Source of the DNA: Emmonsiellopsis sp. PD_33
Lineage: Eukaryota > Ascomycota > Eurotiomycetes > Onygenales > Ajellomycetaceae
Direction: 5' to 3'
NCBI GenBank assembly: GCA_032988165.1
Contig: JANTQF010000201.1
Coordinates: forward strand, 1 to 63,750
DNA: 63,750 nt
Below the pieces are notes generated by a model. It saw nothing but the letters and a program-made list of their open reading frames with translations. It was not told the origin of the DNA and made no database searches. This document shows positions 13,100 to 25,130 of the stretch, piece by piece. The stretch's first letter is position 1; each line of letters begins with the position of its first letter. The position numbers and the translations under genes were made by a program.

Positions 13100-13812
13100 A
13101 ACTTGAGCTGCTAACTATGTCTGCATATGATCTTAAATCCAGTCATTATATCTACTCATACCCAATACCTAAAGTGAGAGTATGATACTTTGAATTTGAA
13201 AGAGTTCTCAGAATAATTAAGCTTATTCTATTTAATGGCTCTGAATGGACCATCCATTCAGAGTTCTACATCAGATCACCTCCAACTGAGGCCATCAGCC
13301 TCAGGGTTTTACACTCTTTTAGTAGTGAAGCTCTATAGTAATTCTACCAGCTGTGGTCTTCCTCCTCCTATGTGCAGAAAGTATTGGGTGGAGGATTCAC
13401 ATTCATTGAATGACCATCTTCCATTCAATTCTTAATGCTTATCAAAATATTTTTACTGTAGGGTGATAGTATCTTTACTAAACATCAAATAGACATCATT
13501 CATCTACATGATTTATCCTTAAAATACCTTTCCATTCACTCATCCCTTTATCTTGTTGTTAAATCTTTGGATTCTGTAACTCACTTCTTTATTCTCTGTC
13601 AATATACTAATCACCAACTTCATAAATAGGTCACTGATGATTTAGGTATTTTAATTGACTCAATATTCTATTTGAACTCCATCTAACCCATTATGGGCTT
13701 TTCAAACCACTGTGATTTTATACCTGACATTCAGATAATGCCTCAAGGCATAATCTGGGTAATTATAGGTGCATTATATCCATACTCTCATGTTTTCCTC
13801 TTCAACTTTTAA
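13100..13812 (+). pseudogene. F-box family C-terminal half, unit 5
   Basis: Starts within the family at MSAYDLKSSHYIYSYP and continues IIKLILFNGSEWTIHSEFYI, SFSSEAL, GGGFTFIE, FTKHQIDIIHLHDL and IMPQGIIWVIIGALYP, ending VFLFNF-stop. The F-box exon and the first half are absent, and the sequence before it (12,830-13,100) shows nothing recognisable. It is an amino-terminally truncated copy. Confidence 0.7.
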
Positions 13813-14249
13813 ACCTGTCTTTCTTTTTTTTTTTTTAATAGTTCATACAGCAATTCTGCCTGGGATGTCTTTCCATCTTATATTGATCATATTATCAAAG
13901 CACACTGAACACCTTTATTTCCTCTGTCCCCTTCCAGTAATGCAGTCTGTCACACTAAATTAATGAAGAGTTTAGTCCCAAGTGCAGGCTATCACAGCAC
14001 CCATTATGCACAATTTTGGTGCTTTATTCTTTTCCTTCTCCTATTCCCTGTGGTTTATGTCACTGAAAATGGCAGGCAACTAAAATCACCCACACCCAGC
14101 AATCCAGGCTAGGGCTCACATTTTGTATTATGCATCATGTCTATTTTGATCTTGATATGAGCAGACATCACCATGGTTTTACTATCATGATTAAAATTTA
14201 CCTTACTATATAAGTTTAATGAGATTCTTAGCTTGCACATTTTATTATT

Positions 14250-14734
14250 TCTCCTGCAGCACAGTCATTGTAAAATAATCATTCCATAATGATTTCAACT
14301 TCAAACTATCCATAGCTGGTAATTATATGGCATGAATTGAAGATTGCAAGATCTACTGCTAATATATTTATTATTCTATTTTGAGCTCACACCATTAGGT
14401 CTTTTGCCCCTTTGATCTTATCCTACTATTCACATGAATAATATAGGTCTCTTATGCATCTCCAATCATCAGAGGTTTGTTAAATCCCCCCAATCTATAC
14501 ATTATTGTAATAACTAGCTAACTACTAGTTCTTCTTCCCTCTCCTGAATCTGAAGCTCTGTTGACTATAACTATCAACTAATACTATTTTCTAGCCCCCT
14601 CACAATCTATTAGAGGTTTATTATTCTCAATCTGCTGTCTTCTTAACATCCAAGTTTCTGATAATGGAACAGTTAGGATCATAGCTGACACCTCAACCTC
14701 ACACAGCTCTTATACTGTGTTATTTCAATTTTAA
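14250..14734 (+). pseudogene. Chimeric F-box family fragment
   Basis: The first part (14,290-14,400) resembles the exon-2 start of unit 6 (AGNYMA, IEDCKIYC). From about 14,545 the sequence switches to the C-terminal ~190 bp of unit 2, with about 85% identity by eye: SVDYNYQLILFSSPLTIY is in another frame, and the DNA ends ATTTCAATTTTAA as in unit 2. The middle of the gene is missing. This looks like recombination or deletion between array members. The palindromic element follows only 31 bp after the stop, because the ~215-bp spacer seen after unit 2 is deleted. Confidence 0.65.
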
Positions 14735-14764
14735 ATGTACTTTCTCCTCTGCTTTCCAACACCC

Positions 14765-14794
14765 TGATACACTAATTGTTTAGTGTTTATCTTT
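14765..14794 (+). promoter_or_regulatory. Recurring palindromic element, copy 3
   Basis: TGATA-CACTAA-TTGT-TTAGTG-TTTATC. Both arms pair perfectly (GATA/TATC and CACTAA/TTAGTG). Confidence 0.7.
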
Positions 14795-15229
14795 AAAACA
14801 TTCTTTATTCTTATAAATCTATCCATTATTACCCCATTGATCCCCCTTTTGCCTGTAACAAGGCTGGACATATTATGATATTATATATCAAGAAGACCTT
14901 AGTTCATGTACAGTCCCTTTTCATGCTTGCTGCCCCCCCCTACTGTTTTTGCTACTGAAAATGGCAAGAAATAAAATCCTTTGACTCAGTCAGGCCTTGT
15001 GTTGTATTACTCACTATATCTAACTCAACCTTAATATGACCTGACATCACCATGATTTTACTATATTTATTGTCTTTTCTCATTCTCAATTGCTCAGCCA
15101 CAAATTTCTTTCTTTACAGTTATTTCTCCACTGAACCTACATCACATTCCTACTTACACTTTTAATCTTTTTCTCTCTCTTCATTTGTTGCCCCTCTCTC
15201 TTGAACCACCCACAAAAAATACTGCTATT

Positions 15230-16705
15230 TAGCCCTTCATCTAGTGATACTCAGCAACCAGAACCTCCCACTAAGTATGTCAATCCACTTGATTACCTCC
15301 CTCCTAAGTGTGTGTTTAAGATTCTTAATGATCTTAAACTCTTTGATGTCTACTGCCTCAGCTAGGTCAGTATGTCCTGGAATTGCTTTGCCATATCATG
15401 GGCTGAGAAGCATGGCTGGCTTTATTACTGATCTGAATATACTAACTAGTTTACATCCCTAGATGTATCAGCCAAGGAACTATGATATCTACATCTAGGT
15501 ATGCACCAATGTTTCATTTTTTCCTTGCAAGGCTGACAGGATCCTTAGCCAACACATTTCATTATTTCTCTCATAGTACAGTTACTGAGAAGTAATTATT
15601 CCCTAATGATATCAGCTTCAAACTATCTATAGATGAGAGTTATCTAGCCTGGATTGAAGATTGCAAGATCTACTGCTAATATGCTTATCATAATACCCTG
15701 AGCCTGTGCTATGAGATTATTTGTCTCTTTAATATTGTCCCCTCCCTCATCATGGTACATGTCAATGATGTGGGTCTTTTGTGTGTCTCTGATCACTAAA
15801 GGTTTATTAAATATCTCCTCAACCTATACATTATCTTGACAACTAGCTAACTATTAGTCTTCCTTCCCTCTTCTGAACTTAGCATCATCCTTGTTGTCTG
15901 CCTTTAAACTGGACAGAATTGGTCTTATCCAGCCCCATGAAACACTCCATATTTAATTGGGAAGAACAAGGTATATACAGTGGACTTTGATGGCCTCAGT
16001 ATATCTACATATGATCTTAAATCTGGATACTCTATCTACCAATAAAACAGCACTCTGACTACTATCTACTCTACTCTGGCCAATCACACCTTTATTGAGT
16101 GCATCCTGCTCAATGATAATGAATGCCTAGTATATATCAATTCAGAGCCCCTCTTCCTGGCTGGTAGTATTAACCCAGTCTGTAGAATTACTGTGCTTGA
16201 TGCTTTAAATGAAAATACCATCCAGCAATTCCCTGATAACTTGCAACATGATGCACACATTTACTCTCTACCTAGCAGTGGATTTATACTCATCAGTCTG
16301 CTATGTTCCCAATATTATATTATAATGCTTACCAAGTTCTTACTCCAGGATAATGGAATTTTTATGTAAGAAGAGATCAATATCATTTCCCTATCTGATT
16401 TTTCATATCATTTATCTACTATTAAGCTATCAACACTTATTTCTACTGTCTTACTTGCCATGCATGACATAGTCTTCTCCTTGACCCTTCAGGATTTAAC
16501 TGATAAAGCTGAACATGAAGCTCTCAGACAATCTACCTCCCTAAAGATTGAGTGATTCTTCAAGGCCACCTCTCTTTTTTCTATAATCAAACTACAAGAC
16601 CCTAGTCAGTTCTTTAACCATCTTAATGTTCAACTCATTGAATATAAGAGAATACTAGTGTGAGCTCAACATTTTAGTCAATTTTACTCACCTGCACTCT
16701 TCTAA
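15230..16705 (+). pseudogene. F-box family pseudogene, unit 6 (near full length)
   Basis: The F-box is NPLDYLPPKCVFKILNDLKL, FDVYCL, stop, VSMSWNCFAISWAEKHGWLY, followed by a GTATGCA donor near 15,498. Exon 2 has FKLSIDESYLAWIEDCKIYC and VHVNDVGLLCVSD. The C-terminal part is long and mostly open: NTPYLIGKNKVYTVDFDGLS, FIECILLNDNECLVYINSEP, ENTIQQFPDNLQHDAHIY, LTKFLLQDNGIFM, HDIVFSLTLQDLTDK and KIELFF-like text, ending FSQFYSPALF-stop. It differs enough from units 3-4 to be a separate subfamily. No start is certain. Confidence 0.78.
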
Positions 16706-17003
16706 TTCTAGAGTATTCTTTTCTGCAATTTACAGGTCTATTCTTTTCTATCCTGTAAATGATGCTTTTCTTTCCTTGCTTTTCTTTCCCTCACAAAGCT
16801 TTTATTAGATACTATTAGGAATTGACATTAATAATAGCCTATCCATTCAGCTCTCCTCTAGCAGTATTTATGTTAATCTCACTATTAATATAAACCATCC
16901 ACTTAGTACCTACAATGAAAGTTATTTTTTTCCCTTTTTCTTTTCCATCTAGTGGACCTCATCAACCTTCTCTCTCTACTCCCTCTCCTTCTATTCTAGA
17001 CTC

Positions 17004-17033
17004 TGATACACTAATTGTTTAGTATTCATCTTT
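17004..17033 (+). promoter_or_regulatory. Recurring palindromic element, copy 4
   Basis: TGATA-CACTAA-TTGT-TTAGTA-TTCATC. A pyrimidine tract ending TCTAG precedes it. It is 299 bp after unit 6 and 261 bp before the ATG of unit 7. Confidence 0.65.
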
Positions 17034-17293
17034 TAACTCTCTATTCTTAATTCTCTTTTTGTTTATTAATACTAAAGTTATCTCACCTCTTGATTGCTAT
17101 TCAACATCACATGCAATCAGTAAATCACTGATTTTATTATTGTGTTATTAAAGTAACATAATAATAAACAGCCTGAGTGTTGTCTTCTCTCATCTATCTA
17201 GCTTTACTTTCTTTTTTTCCTTGTCTGCTTTGCACCAAACACCCCAAGAATCAGCATCCCCCCTCACAGCCAATTCTATTTGATACAAATGAA

Positions 17294-18794
17294 ATGGCCA
17301 TGCATCCAAGCCAATTCAAAGTCCTTACAAACTCTAAAGACTCATTTATCCAACTTAATCTTGATTGCCTCAACCTAATCCTACAGTATTTTGAACCTCA
17401 CTCTCTTGACCACATCAAGCTGATGAGTAGGCTATGGAATGAATCCATCTTCTCATGGATTGAGGAGTATGATTGACTGTATGAGTAGCCTGAGTTGCAA
17501 GAAATATTTTTACCTTTTAACCCTGCTCTCAAGATCCAGCATTATGGTGCAATCAGTATGCTATCTATCCATTCTCTTCTTTATAACTATGACTAACTTC
17601 CATCTTTATAGCCCAGACACATTGTAGATTCCTCTCTACTCAATTAACTATCTTCTACTCATACAATCATCCCAGTGACCTTGTAATAGCTGGTAAATAC
17701 AAAGCTTGGGTTGCTGATTTGATGCTGTTTTGGGAAATTAACTCCTCATCATCTGATTCTCAATCTTATGAGATGCAATTACCTGAAGAATGCAGACACA
17801 TGCTCTCCTCAGATCCCATCTAGCTGCTTCTTAATTCCAATGGTATTCTATGCATACATGTCTTCACTTTTGAGCCTATATAGGTTTTGTATATCTCTTT
17901 ATATTATCCTGTATCTATAAATAGCTAATAAATTATCTCTTACTTAGCATCTCCATCTGGAACCTAGAAGCAACAGAGACATTCCAATTCATGCATATGA
18001 AATAAACTGAGCATCCATGTCTTCTTGAATAGAGTAATCTTTACATTAGAGATGTGTTAACATGCTGTCTTTCTGCTCATTCCATTGAAACCAGTGCCCT
18101 CCTTTATTTGATACTGACTACTATAGATACTATACTTTCTATTAGGTTCTGTGATCATGTCCTTGAAGTCATTACTCCTAATTATGAAGAACTCCTTGTC
18201 TATACAACTTCTATTCCCAAGCCAAGCAACCCTGTTTCTACACATCCCAATAACACTGTTGGTAATGCACATATTGGACCCTGGCAGATAATGATTTATA
18301 ATGGAAAAACTGGCTGAATCAGATAATAATTTATTCAATTGTGGTTAAAAATATGAACAACTATCCAGCTAATATCAAATAGTGGATTCAAGGCTATCTC
18401 AACACATTCCTCCTGGTACACCTATAAGGTTCTGGAGATATTCATACTGCAAAATGATGGGATCTTTTACAAACAATCCACCCATCTGCTTTACCTGTCT
18501 TTACCTTTATAGTATGACTTGAGAATTATACCCTTCTTGCACTGTAGGATAGTTCCATGGAATAATGGCACATACTACTTCAAGTTTACTGAGACATCTC
18601 TCTCTAATTATCTTGATATAGCTAAGTTGAGCATTAAATTTAACTAATACTTCTATCTCTCAACTTTGGAGCCCATGAACTTAACTTCTAGTTTCCAGAA
18701 CCTACTTGATATCTAATTGTATCTCACACCACAAGGGCAACTTCAAGCTATTCTCCATGCATCCTTGGGCAATTATATTGGTATCATCTTTTGA
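17294..18794 (+). pseudogene. F-box family pseudogene, unit 7
   Basis: ATG at 17,294 (MAMHPSQFKVLTNSKDSF) leads into the F-box IQLNLDCLNLILQYFEPHSL, DHIKLMSRLWNESIFSWIEE. Then come PELQEIFLPFNP and an intron. Exon 2 has VTLVIAGKYKAWVADLMLFW and LLNSNGILCIHVF. The third part (18,054 on) includes LTTIDTILSIRFCDHVLEVI and YEELLVYTTSIPKPSNPV, then MIYNGKTG. The closing block LQAILHASLGNYIGIIF ends at a stop near 18,794. A weak palindrome remnant is near 19,034. The frame is broken several times. Confidence 0.75.
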
Positions 18795-19845
18795 ATGTCT
18801 TTTGGTTTTTATTCTTCTTTTCAATTTTACTTCTCTTATTATTCTCCAGATTAATTAGTAATAATCAACTAGATTCTTAATATTATATTTTTCTGCATTC
18901 ACTTCAATTCTATCTTCTATATAACATTTTAGTTACTATATATTTCTGATATTACCTTCTGCTGATCTATTCTCCTATCTTCAGATAACATGAATCTCAT
19001 CTTTCCTCCTACTACCTCCTCTTTAATCTGTTAAGATACTAACCTGTTTAATCTAATTACCTCACAAGGCAACAAACCCCCCAATTCACTGCAGGTAGCT
19101 ATCACCTTTATCTTCCTAACTACCTGTGCAACTCAAACTCCTTATTACACCCACAAATAGCTCCTAGTTTGTAGTCACCCTCAGGGGCCTTGCTTTGCCT
19201 GAATCCAACAGGAAGCACAAATACATTCCAGTGGGGATAGAGAAAGGAAAAAGAGAGGAGAAAGAGAGGAGAAAGAGAGGAGAAAGAGAGGAGAAAGAGA
19301 GGAGAAAGAGAGGAGAAAGAGAGAGTCCTGGAAACTCATATCATCTATAATTATATTTACTTATCTTATTGACTGTAATTTTGCCCCTTTTTCATTCTTC
19401 TTATTCTATGTATAATCATTATTTTATCTCATTTTACTCATACTATTTATTATATTATTCTATATCATATATCTTCATATTCTTCATTTCATCCATTGCA
19501 TTTTCAAAGTGGTTTAATCAAAACAGAACACTGTAGTTGGAGGGTTAAAGAGGGGGGTGATGTTAGTTCCTGCATGTTGAGTTATATAATCTAGTTGACA
19601 GGGAATATCATGTCAACATCAAAACTCACCTTTCTTTCTGTTGATATACAGGGCCTTACTTGATTTTTCCTTGTCATGCCATATTTGCTTTTCTTCTCTT
19701 GATTTATGGATGATATCAAAGGTTTCCCCAAGACATAAGTTTTTAACATGTTTCCTTTTGAGCCCTCCAATGCATTTTATTGCCTCCTGTTTTTTCTGTT
19801 ACTCTCTACTGAAAACTGCCATTTCTGCTCCAGATACACATTGAA
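18795..19845. other. Spacer with a purine microsatellite and possible LTR edge
   Basis: No protein is recognised. The sequence at 19,549-19,570 (AAAGAGGGGGG then TGATGTTAG) resembles a polypurine tract abutting an LTR start, and GTTGACA...TGTCAAC is an inverted pair at ~19,593-19,616. No second LTR was found, so this stays a suggestion. Confidence 0.35.
19253..19325 (+). repeat. 11-bp GA microsatellite
   Basis: The unit AGAAAGAGAGG is repeated about six times without interruption. It is the most perfect tandem repeat of the AT-rich part, so it probably expanded after the surrounding sequence decayed. Confidence 0.9.
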
Positions 19846-22408
19846 ATCATAATAGATAATATCCTTGTCATATCAGACCTTGCTGCCCTGAGATCCTCAG
19901 AATTGCAGACCCTACTTGATGAAATTAACAGTCTCTATTATTAGGGTATCAGCAAGTTTGTTTTCCTCCCCCAGATTATGATCTGTGGTGATCAGTTCAG
20001 TGGGAAAAGCTCTGTTCTAGAAGTGATTTCTGAAGTGCTATTTCCTCAAAATGATACTCTATGCACCTGTTTTGCTATAGAGGTTATTCTTTATAATGCC
20101 ACAATCTCTAGTGCCTTCATCTCTATTATGCCTTGTAAGGGTGCTGTTAGCATTCAACAGCACAAACTATCATAATTTAAGGAAATGTTAGAAGGGCTTT
20201 AAGACCTCTCAGAAGTGATTAATAGTGCAAAGAAACATCTCACAGCAATTAGTTGGGGAGCCAATGCATTTTCAAAATATATCCTTTAGATTAAGATATC
20301 TGAACCATATATGCTAAAACTTACCCTTATTAACCTTCCTGATCTCATACACTCTGAAAATAGGCAACAATCTGAAGCTGATGTGAAGCTAATTTCTGAT
20401 CTTATTAAATCCTATATTATTAACACTAGAAGTATTATTATTTTTGTGGTCTTAGCAAAAAATGACATTGCAAACCAGATTATCCTGAAATGTGCCTGAA
20501 AGATTGACTCTAAGGGACTACACACTCTAGGACTCATTATGAAACCAGATATACTACCAGCCAGATCAGATAGTGAAGCTGAATTCATAGACCTTGCCAG
20601 TAATAATAATATTAAATTTTGACTCAGGTGGCATGTGTTGAGGAACAGAGATTTTGACTCTCATGACATTTCAACTAAAGAATGAGATTTCACTGAACAA
20701 TGATTCTTCTTCATAGAGGCCTGGAAAGATCTTCTCTATAATACAGTTAGGATACACTCACTACACTAATACCTGAGTAAGATATTATTAAATTAAATCT
20801 AATATTATCTCTCAAACCTTGTCAACAACATACAGACTAGCATTGATGATGCTAAGAAGAAACTTGAGAAACTAACTTCTAGTTGTTTCACTCTTAATGA
20901 ATAGTGACTCTTTCTCCTAAAAATCAGTTAATTGTTCAAGAGATTGTGCAAGGCTGCTGCTAATGATAGTTATAGAGATCTATTCTTTGATAATTAGGAA
21001 TATTCTGGTGGCAATTACTTGCAGACTCTCATTCAAAACCAGAATATTAAGTTTGTAGAGAAGATGAGAATTCAGGGCTACCATAGGATTATTGATAACT
21101 CCATGGGATCCAATTCTTTTGGTTAAATTCACATGAACTGCTCTGGAGCCATTTACTGAATACAGGATTTCCTTACTAGTAGTAGAGGTCAAGAGCTTCC
21201 TAGTTCTTTCAATCCCATTCTTGTTGATTAATTGTTTCAAGACCAGTCATTTTTATGGGAAGGCATTATATGATGCCATGTGGAGAGCTCATAAAAGCTC
21301 ATCACATAATTCCTTGAAGATCTTCTGGAAATACTGACTGATCTTCATACCTTTCAGTTATTACTCAACTCCTTAATCAGCCAGAAAATAAATAACTAAA
21401 TGATATGAGCCAATCAATCTCTCAATTAGCTTCTACTCAATCACACAAAGCATCTGATAACATATAATCACTACTACACAGAAACTCTTCAGAAGATGAA
21501 GCAAGTAAATCTGTAGGATAAAATAGCTAGGTAGATAGAAAACTTTATAATCTCAAAGTACAAAAGCAATATTAATCTAAGTGATGTATCTGCCCTTGCT
21601 GCATTGCTTTCAACCCAAAATGAGAGTAACATGGAGGACTTTATATGTGCTGAGCTGCTTGATAGTATGCAAGCATTCTACAAGGTAAGCTACCTTAGTT
21701 CTTTTAGTTGTAACTTGGGGTTTTAATTTCTTGATATAGGTTTCAATGAAGACTTTCATTAACAATGTTACTATCCAGGTCATTGAGTGTGAGTTAATAT
21801 TCAAAATATGAACTATCTTCACACCCAGTGATGTAGTAATCATGCCACCTGATCTCATCTCTCAGATTGTGGGTGAGATAGAGGAGTTCCAGGTGCAGTG
21901 GTAGCAGCTTGAATAGAAATTAAAGATCTTGCAGGAAGATTTGAAGATTTATGGGCAGCATGTAGTACATCTATATTTATGTTATCCCCTATCTTTCCTG
22001 AGGTTACACATAGCCCCTAACTCTCCCAGCCATGGATTTACCCTTCTTTGCTTTCACAATTGTCTTTACTTGACTAACCTTGAAGCTATTATATAGGACA
22101 AATTAATCAGTCAGTCAACATAGAATCTATCAGCAGGAAACCTGATGATACATCTAATTCTGAACACCCAGATGCTGATCTACTGACTTATCCTGAAATG
22201 ATATGATAATTCCATGTGTGCTAGTATTTTAGGATATCTGATAACTATCAGTACTAATATAATTCTATTTTTCCAAAGCCTTTAGTAGATGAATTTACAT
22301 TTGGGTCTGTTATCCATCAGCCATCATTTAAGCTACATGAACCTGATTGTCTGGGAAGTATGAGTACCCCCTCAAGGAGAATTTATAAATTTCAAAAGAA
22401 GAAGTTTT
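19846..22408 (+). pseudogene. Dynamin-like large GTPase (fungal Mx-like) pseudogene
   Basis: The N-terminal part has ELQTLLDEINSLYYQGISKF, then the G1 P-loop ICGDQFSGKSSVLEVISEVL followed by FPQNDTLCTCFAIEVIL, the usual fungal Mx-like arrangement. The G3 region is LTLINLPDLIHSENRQQSEA (DLPGL reads NLPDL). VVLAKNDIANQIIL follows. LGLIMKPDILP stands where TKPD (G4) is expected, with T to M and I changes typical of CpG loss. Stalk and GED follow: NMEDFICAELLDSMQAFYK, then a GT-AG intron (~21,687-21,739), then FINNVTIQVIECELIF and PPDLISQIVGEIEEFQVQW. Dynamin-like proteins remodel membranes in a GTP-dependent way. Roughly ten in-frame stops make this a pseudogene. It is on the same strand as the F-box units. 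Confidence 0.88.
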
Positions 22409-23148
22409 GAAGGACTTTTTGATTATTAAATTTATATCTTAATATTATATTTTCCCCTATCTACTTGAATTTCAGCTTTGGCATAACATCTCAATTACTG
22501 TGCATTCTCTCATAACCTGCCCACCTTTTTGCTTTTATCAGTTTATTGTTTGTTTATAGCTCCCTAGCTGGGCTGTTCCAAATTTCTTTCAGTTCTGAAT
22601 TTCTTTGAGTCTCTGAACACAGCAAACTCCCACTATGCTCATGAATAATTGTAAATTCCAGTATTATTATATCAAGTACATTAAAAAAGTAGACTATGTA
22701 AATCAATCTTACTCTTTTCTTACTTTACATTATTATATTTGAGTTCTACTCCTTATCCCCAACAGCTCCTCACCTCAAAACTCACCTTAAATCATTACAG
22801 TCAGTATCCCCCATCACACTGATTATACTCAAAATTATCTAGCTTTATTTGCTAAGTCTCCATCTCCCTTGTGAGCTTTTCTGTTCTTATGTATAGCTAA
22901 TTATGCTGATGTTAGTATAGAATCACATTAATCCTCACAGTCATCAAATTCATGTTATTTGTATGTCTCACTCTTTTCCTTGTGATGCATGTTAACTTCT
23001 GGACATTTCTTACATCTGATATGGATTCATTCAGGGCCCCTATTATCTTATGCATGCAGTAGAATCTGAATGGGGCATATAGCATTGAGCTAATTATTAT
23101 TTTCTAGAATATTTGGCTTGTTTTTCTTGACTTTTACTTAATCAAGCC
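22409..23148. other. Spacer, no gene recognised
   Basis: AT-rich sequence between the GTPase and the next F-box unit. Nothing coding is recognised in either strand. Confidence 0.4.
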
Positions 23149-24764
23149 ATGGTGAATCTTGCCATTGAACATCTTACCCTGTCTGAGGCTGTGAATACTG
23201 GTCAGACACACCATTCAAGCCTACCTAGAGTACTAATGAAATATAGTGATCTCTTTTGATCTTTACCCCTAGAGTTAGTGGATAAGGTGCTCAAGAAGCT
23301 CACAGTAGTTAATATTAGCTGCATGAAGCTTGTCAGTAAGGGTTGGGAGGGTTATGTCACTGCATGGACTGAATGTGAGGGCTGAGAGCTACATTAGCTA
23401 ATATTTCAGTAATAGTTTAAATCTCTTAAGCTAGAATAGAAGGCAGCTCAGTACACTGCACTTAATATGTTATCTATCTGCACTCTCCTATCTATTGTTA
23501 CTAACTTCATAATTTATAGTACAGATAACAAGTAATTTCACCTCATGCAATCTAACTTGTACAATGGAGTTTCCAGCAACCTGTGCATTTACAAGAGCTG
23601 GCAAATACTCAGCTTGAATCATTAGAATCACAGTATTCTGGTGCAATGACTACAACTTGATGAATGCTGAATCAGAGGGGTAAGAATTGCCTGAAACATT
23701 CTAGCATGAATTCTTATATGCTCACTTGAGACTCTATCTCAATTTAAATGGTATTCTAGCTGTGAGTGGATTGTATTCCCAGGAGAAGTAGGTTCTATCC
23801 TACCTTATATTTTTTATGATTCTAAAATGCTAATAAATTACCCTCTACCAGCTACTACAGCCTAATTACTACTCTAAGCAGCTATAAATAGTACTACCTC
23901 CTGCACACACCTCCATTCTGAGAGAACCTATATCTTATCAGCCAAACCCAGCTATATATCACCTCTTAATATGACAAGACAATTTTTACCTACAACATTC
24001 AAAGTGCTCTCCTCAACTGGCAAAAATCATTAACTCTATTTGAGGCTAGTTCTATTTTATCTGTTAGTCAAGTGCTTGAGGTTATCATTCTGAATGATAA
24101 TAAACATCTTGTTCATCTAGTTCCACACTACTATCCTTTTGCAGATGATGATAATGATGATGATGAAGATGCATCCTCTATCCTCTAAATAATAATAGTG
24201 ATTGATGCTAAAAATGAGATAACTCTCTATAAATTCACCCAGAAGTGGTCCTCATTTTCATGCATGTACCTGGCATTAAATGGAATAATAGAGATTCAGG
24301 GCTTCTCTGAGGATTACTTCTTGTACTACATTGTTGAAGCATTCTTGCCACAGAACAATGAAACTTGGTCAAAAGAGTAAATTAATGCTCTGTATATGAT
24401 AGAGAACCCATATTGTCCTGTCACTCTTATGACATCATTTGGGTATGATATATTGCCTCACATTCCTATACCATCTAGTGACACAGATAATAGTACTTTC
24501 TCTATAACATATTAGATTATACTCACATCATACTTTGAAATGATTCATCATTATCACACACCAAAGGACCTTGCATCCAACCCATTTGAAGTCCCATCTT
24601 TAATCTGGCTACTACATCAATCAGAACCCTTATAGTTCCTTTTTAGGTAGGCAGAGTCTACCTTACTGGCAATTTCAGTGGAGTATGTCTATCTTACTCC
24701 CTGTGGGTAGCTTCAGGTGCTTTTTAAATTGGGAGGAAATATGTATAGTCTAATTACCTTTTAA
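23149..24764 (+). pseudogene. F-box family pseudogene, unit 8
   Basis: ATG at 23,149 (MVNLAIEHLTLSEAVNTGQT). A textbook F-box follows: LPLELVDKVLKKLTVVNISC, MKLVSKGWEGYVTAWTECEG. Exon 2 and later blocks are more diverged: MLINYPLPATTA, then MIDAKNEITLYKFTQKW, YFLYYIVEAFLPQNNETWSK, matching the family IETFLPQSNDTF block. Then FGYDILPHIPIPSSDTDNS and a C-terminal MYSLITF-stop at 24,764. Many stops. Its expected downstream palindromic element is displaced to 27,682, consistent with the later copia-bearing insertion. Confidence 0.75.
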
Positions 24765-24939
24765 TTCTGTTATAATTTATCATTTATAATTTTATTCAGC
24801 TTTAATTACAGTGAGGCAATCAGAAAGGTATCTACTGCTGCTGCTAATAGAATCTACTACTACAGGTTAGATAACTAGATTACATGTATTCTATACTAAT
24901 ATAGATTGTACTGCTTAAATTAAACAAACATATATATGG

Positions 24940-25130
24940 GAGTTATGGTTAGGGGGTTAGGGGGTTAGCCTTAGAGAGGGTTAGGGAATGAGAAATGTAT
25001 AAAACCACAGTCTTTACACTAATTATATAGTTAACATCACTGGAGACTATACATCTTGCATTTATGAGCTATGGTTAGGGTGTTAGCCTTATCAAAAGTG
25101 AGGAAATAAGAAATAAATAAATTACTATTA
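24940..25130 (+). repeat. TTAGGG-like ~65-bp repeat, two units
   Basis: Unit one (24,945-25,012) contains GGTTAGGGGGTTAGGGGG, TTAGCCTTAGAGAGGG, TTAGGGAATGAG and GTATAAAACCAC. Unit two (25,070-25,125) is a decayed version with GGTTAGGGTGTTAGCCTTA. The same unit recurs three times at 61.08-61.43 kb. It resembles telomere repeat but is too irregular to be a telomere. Confidence 0.7.
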
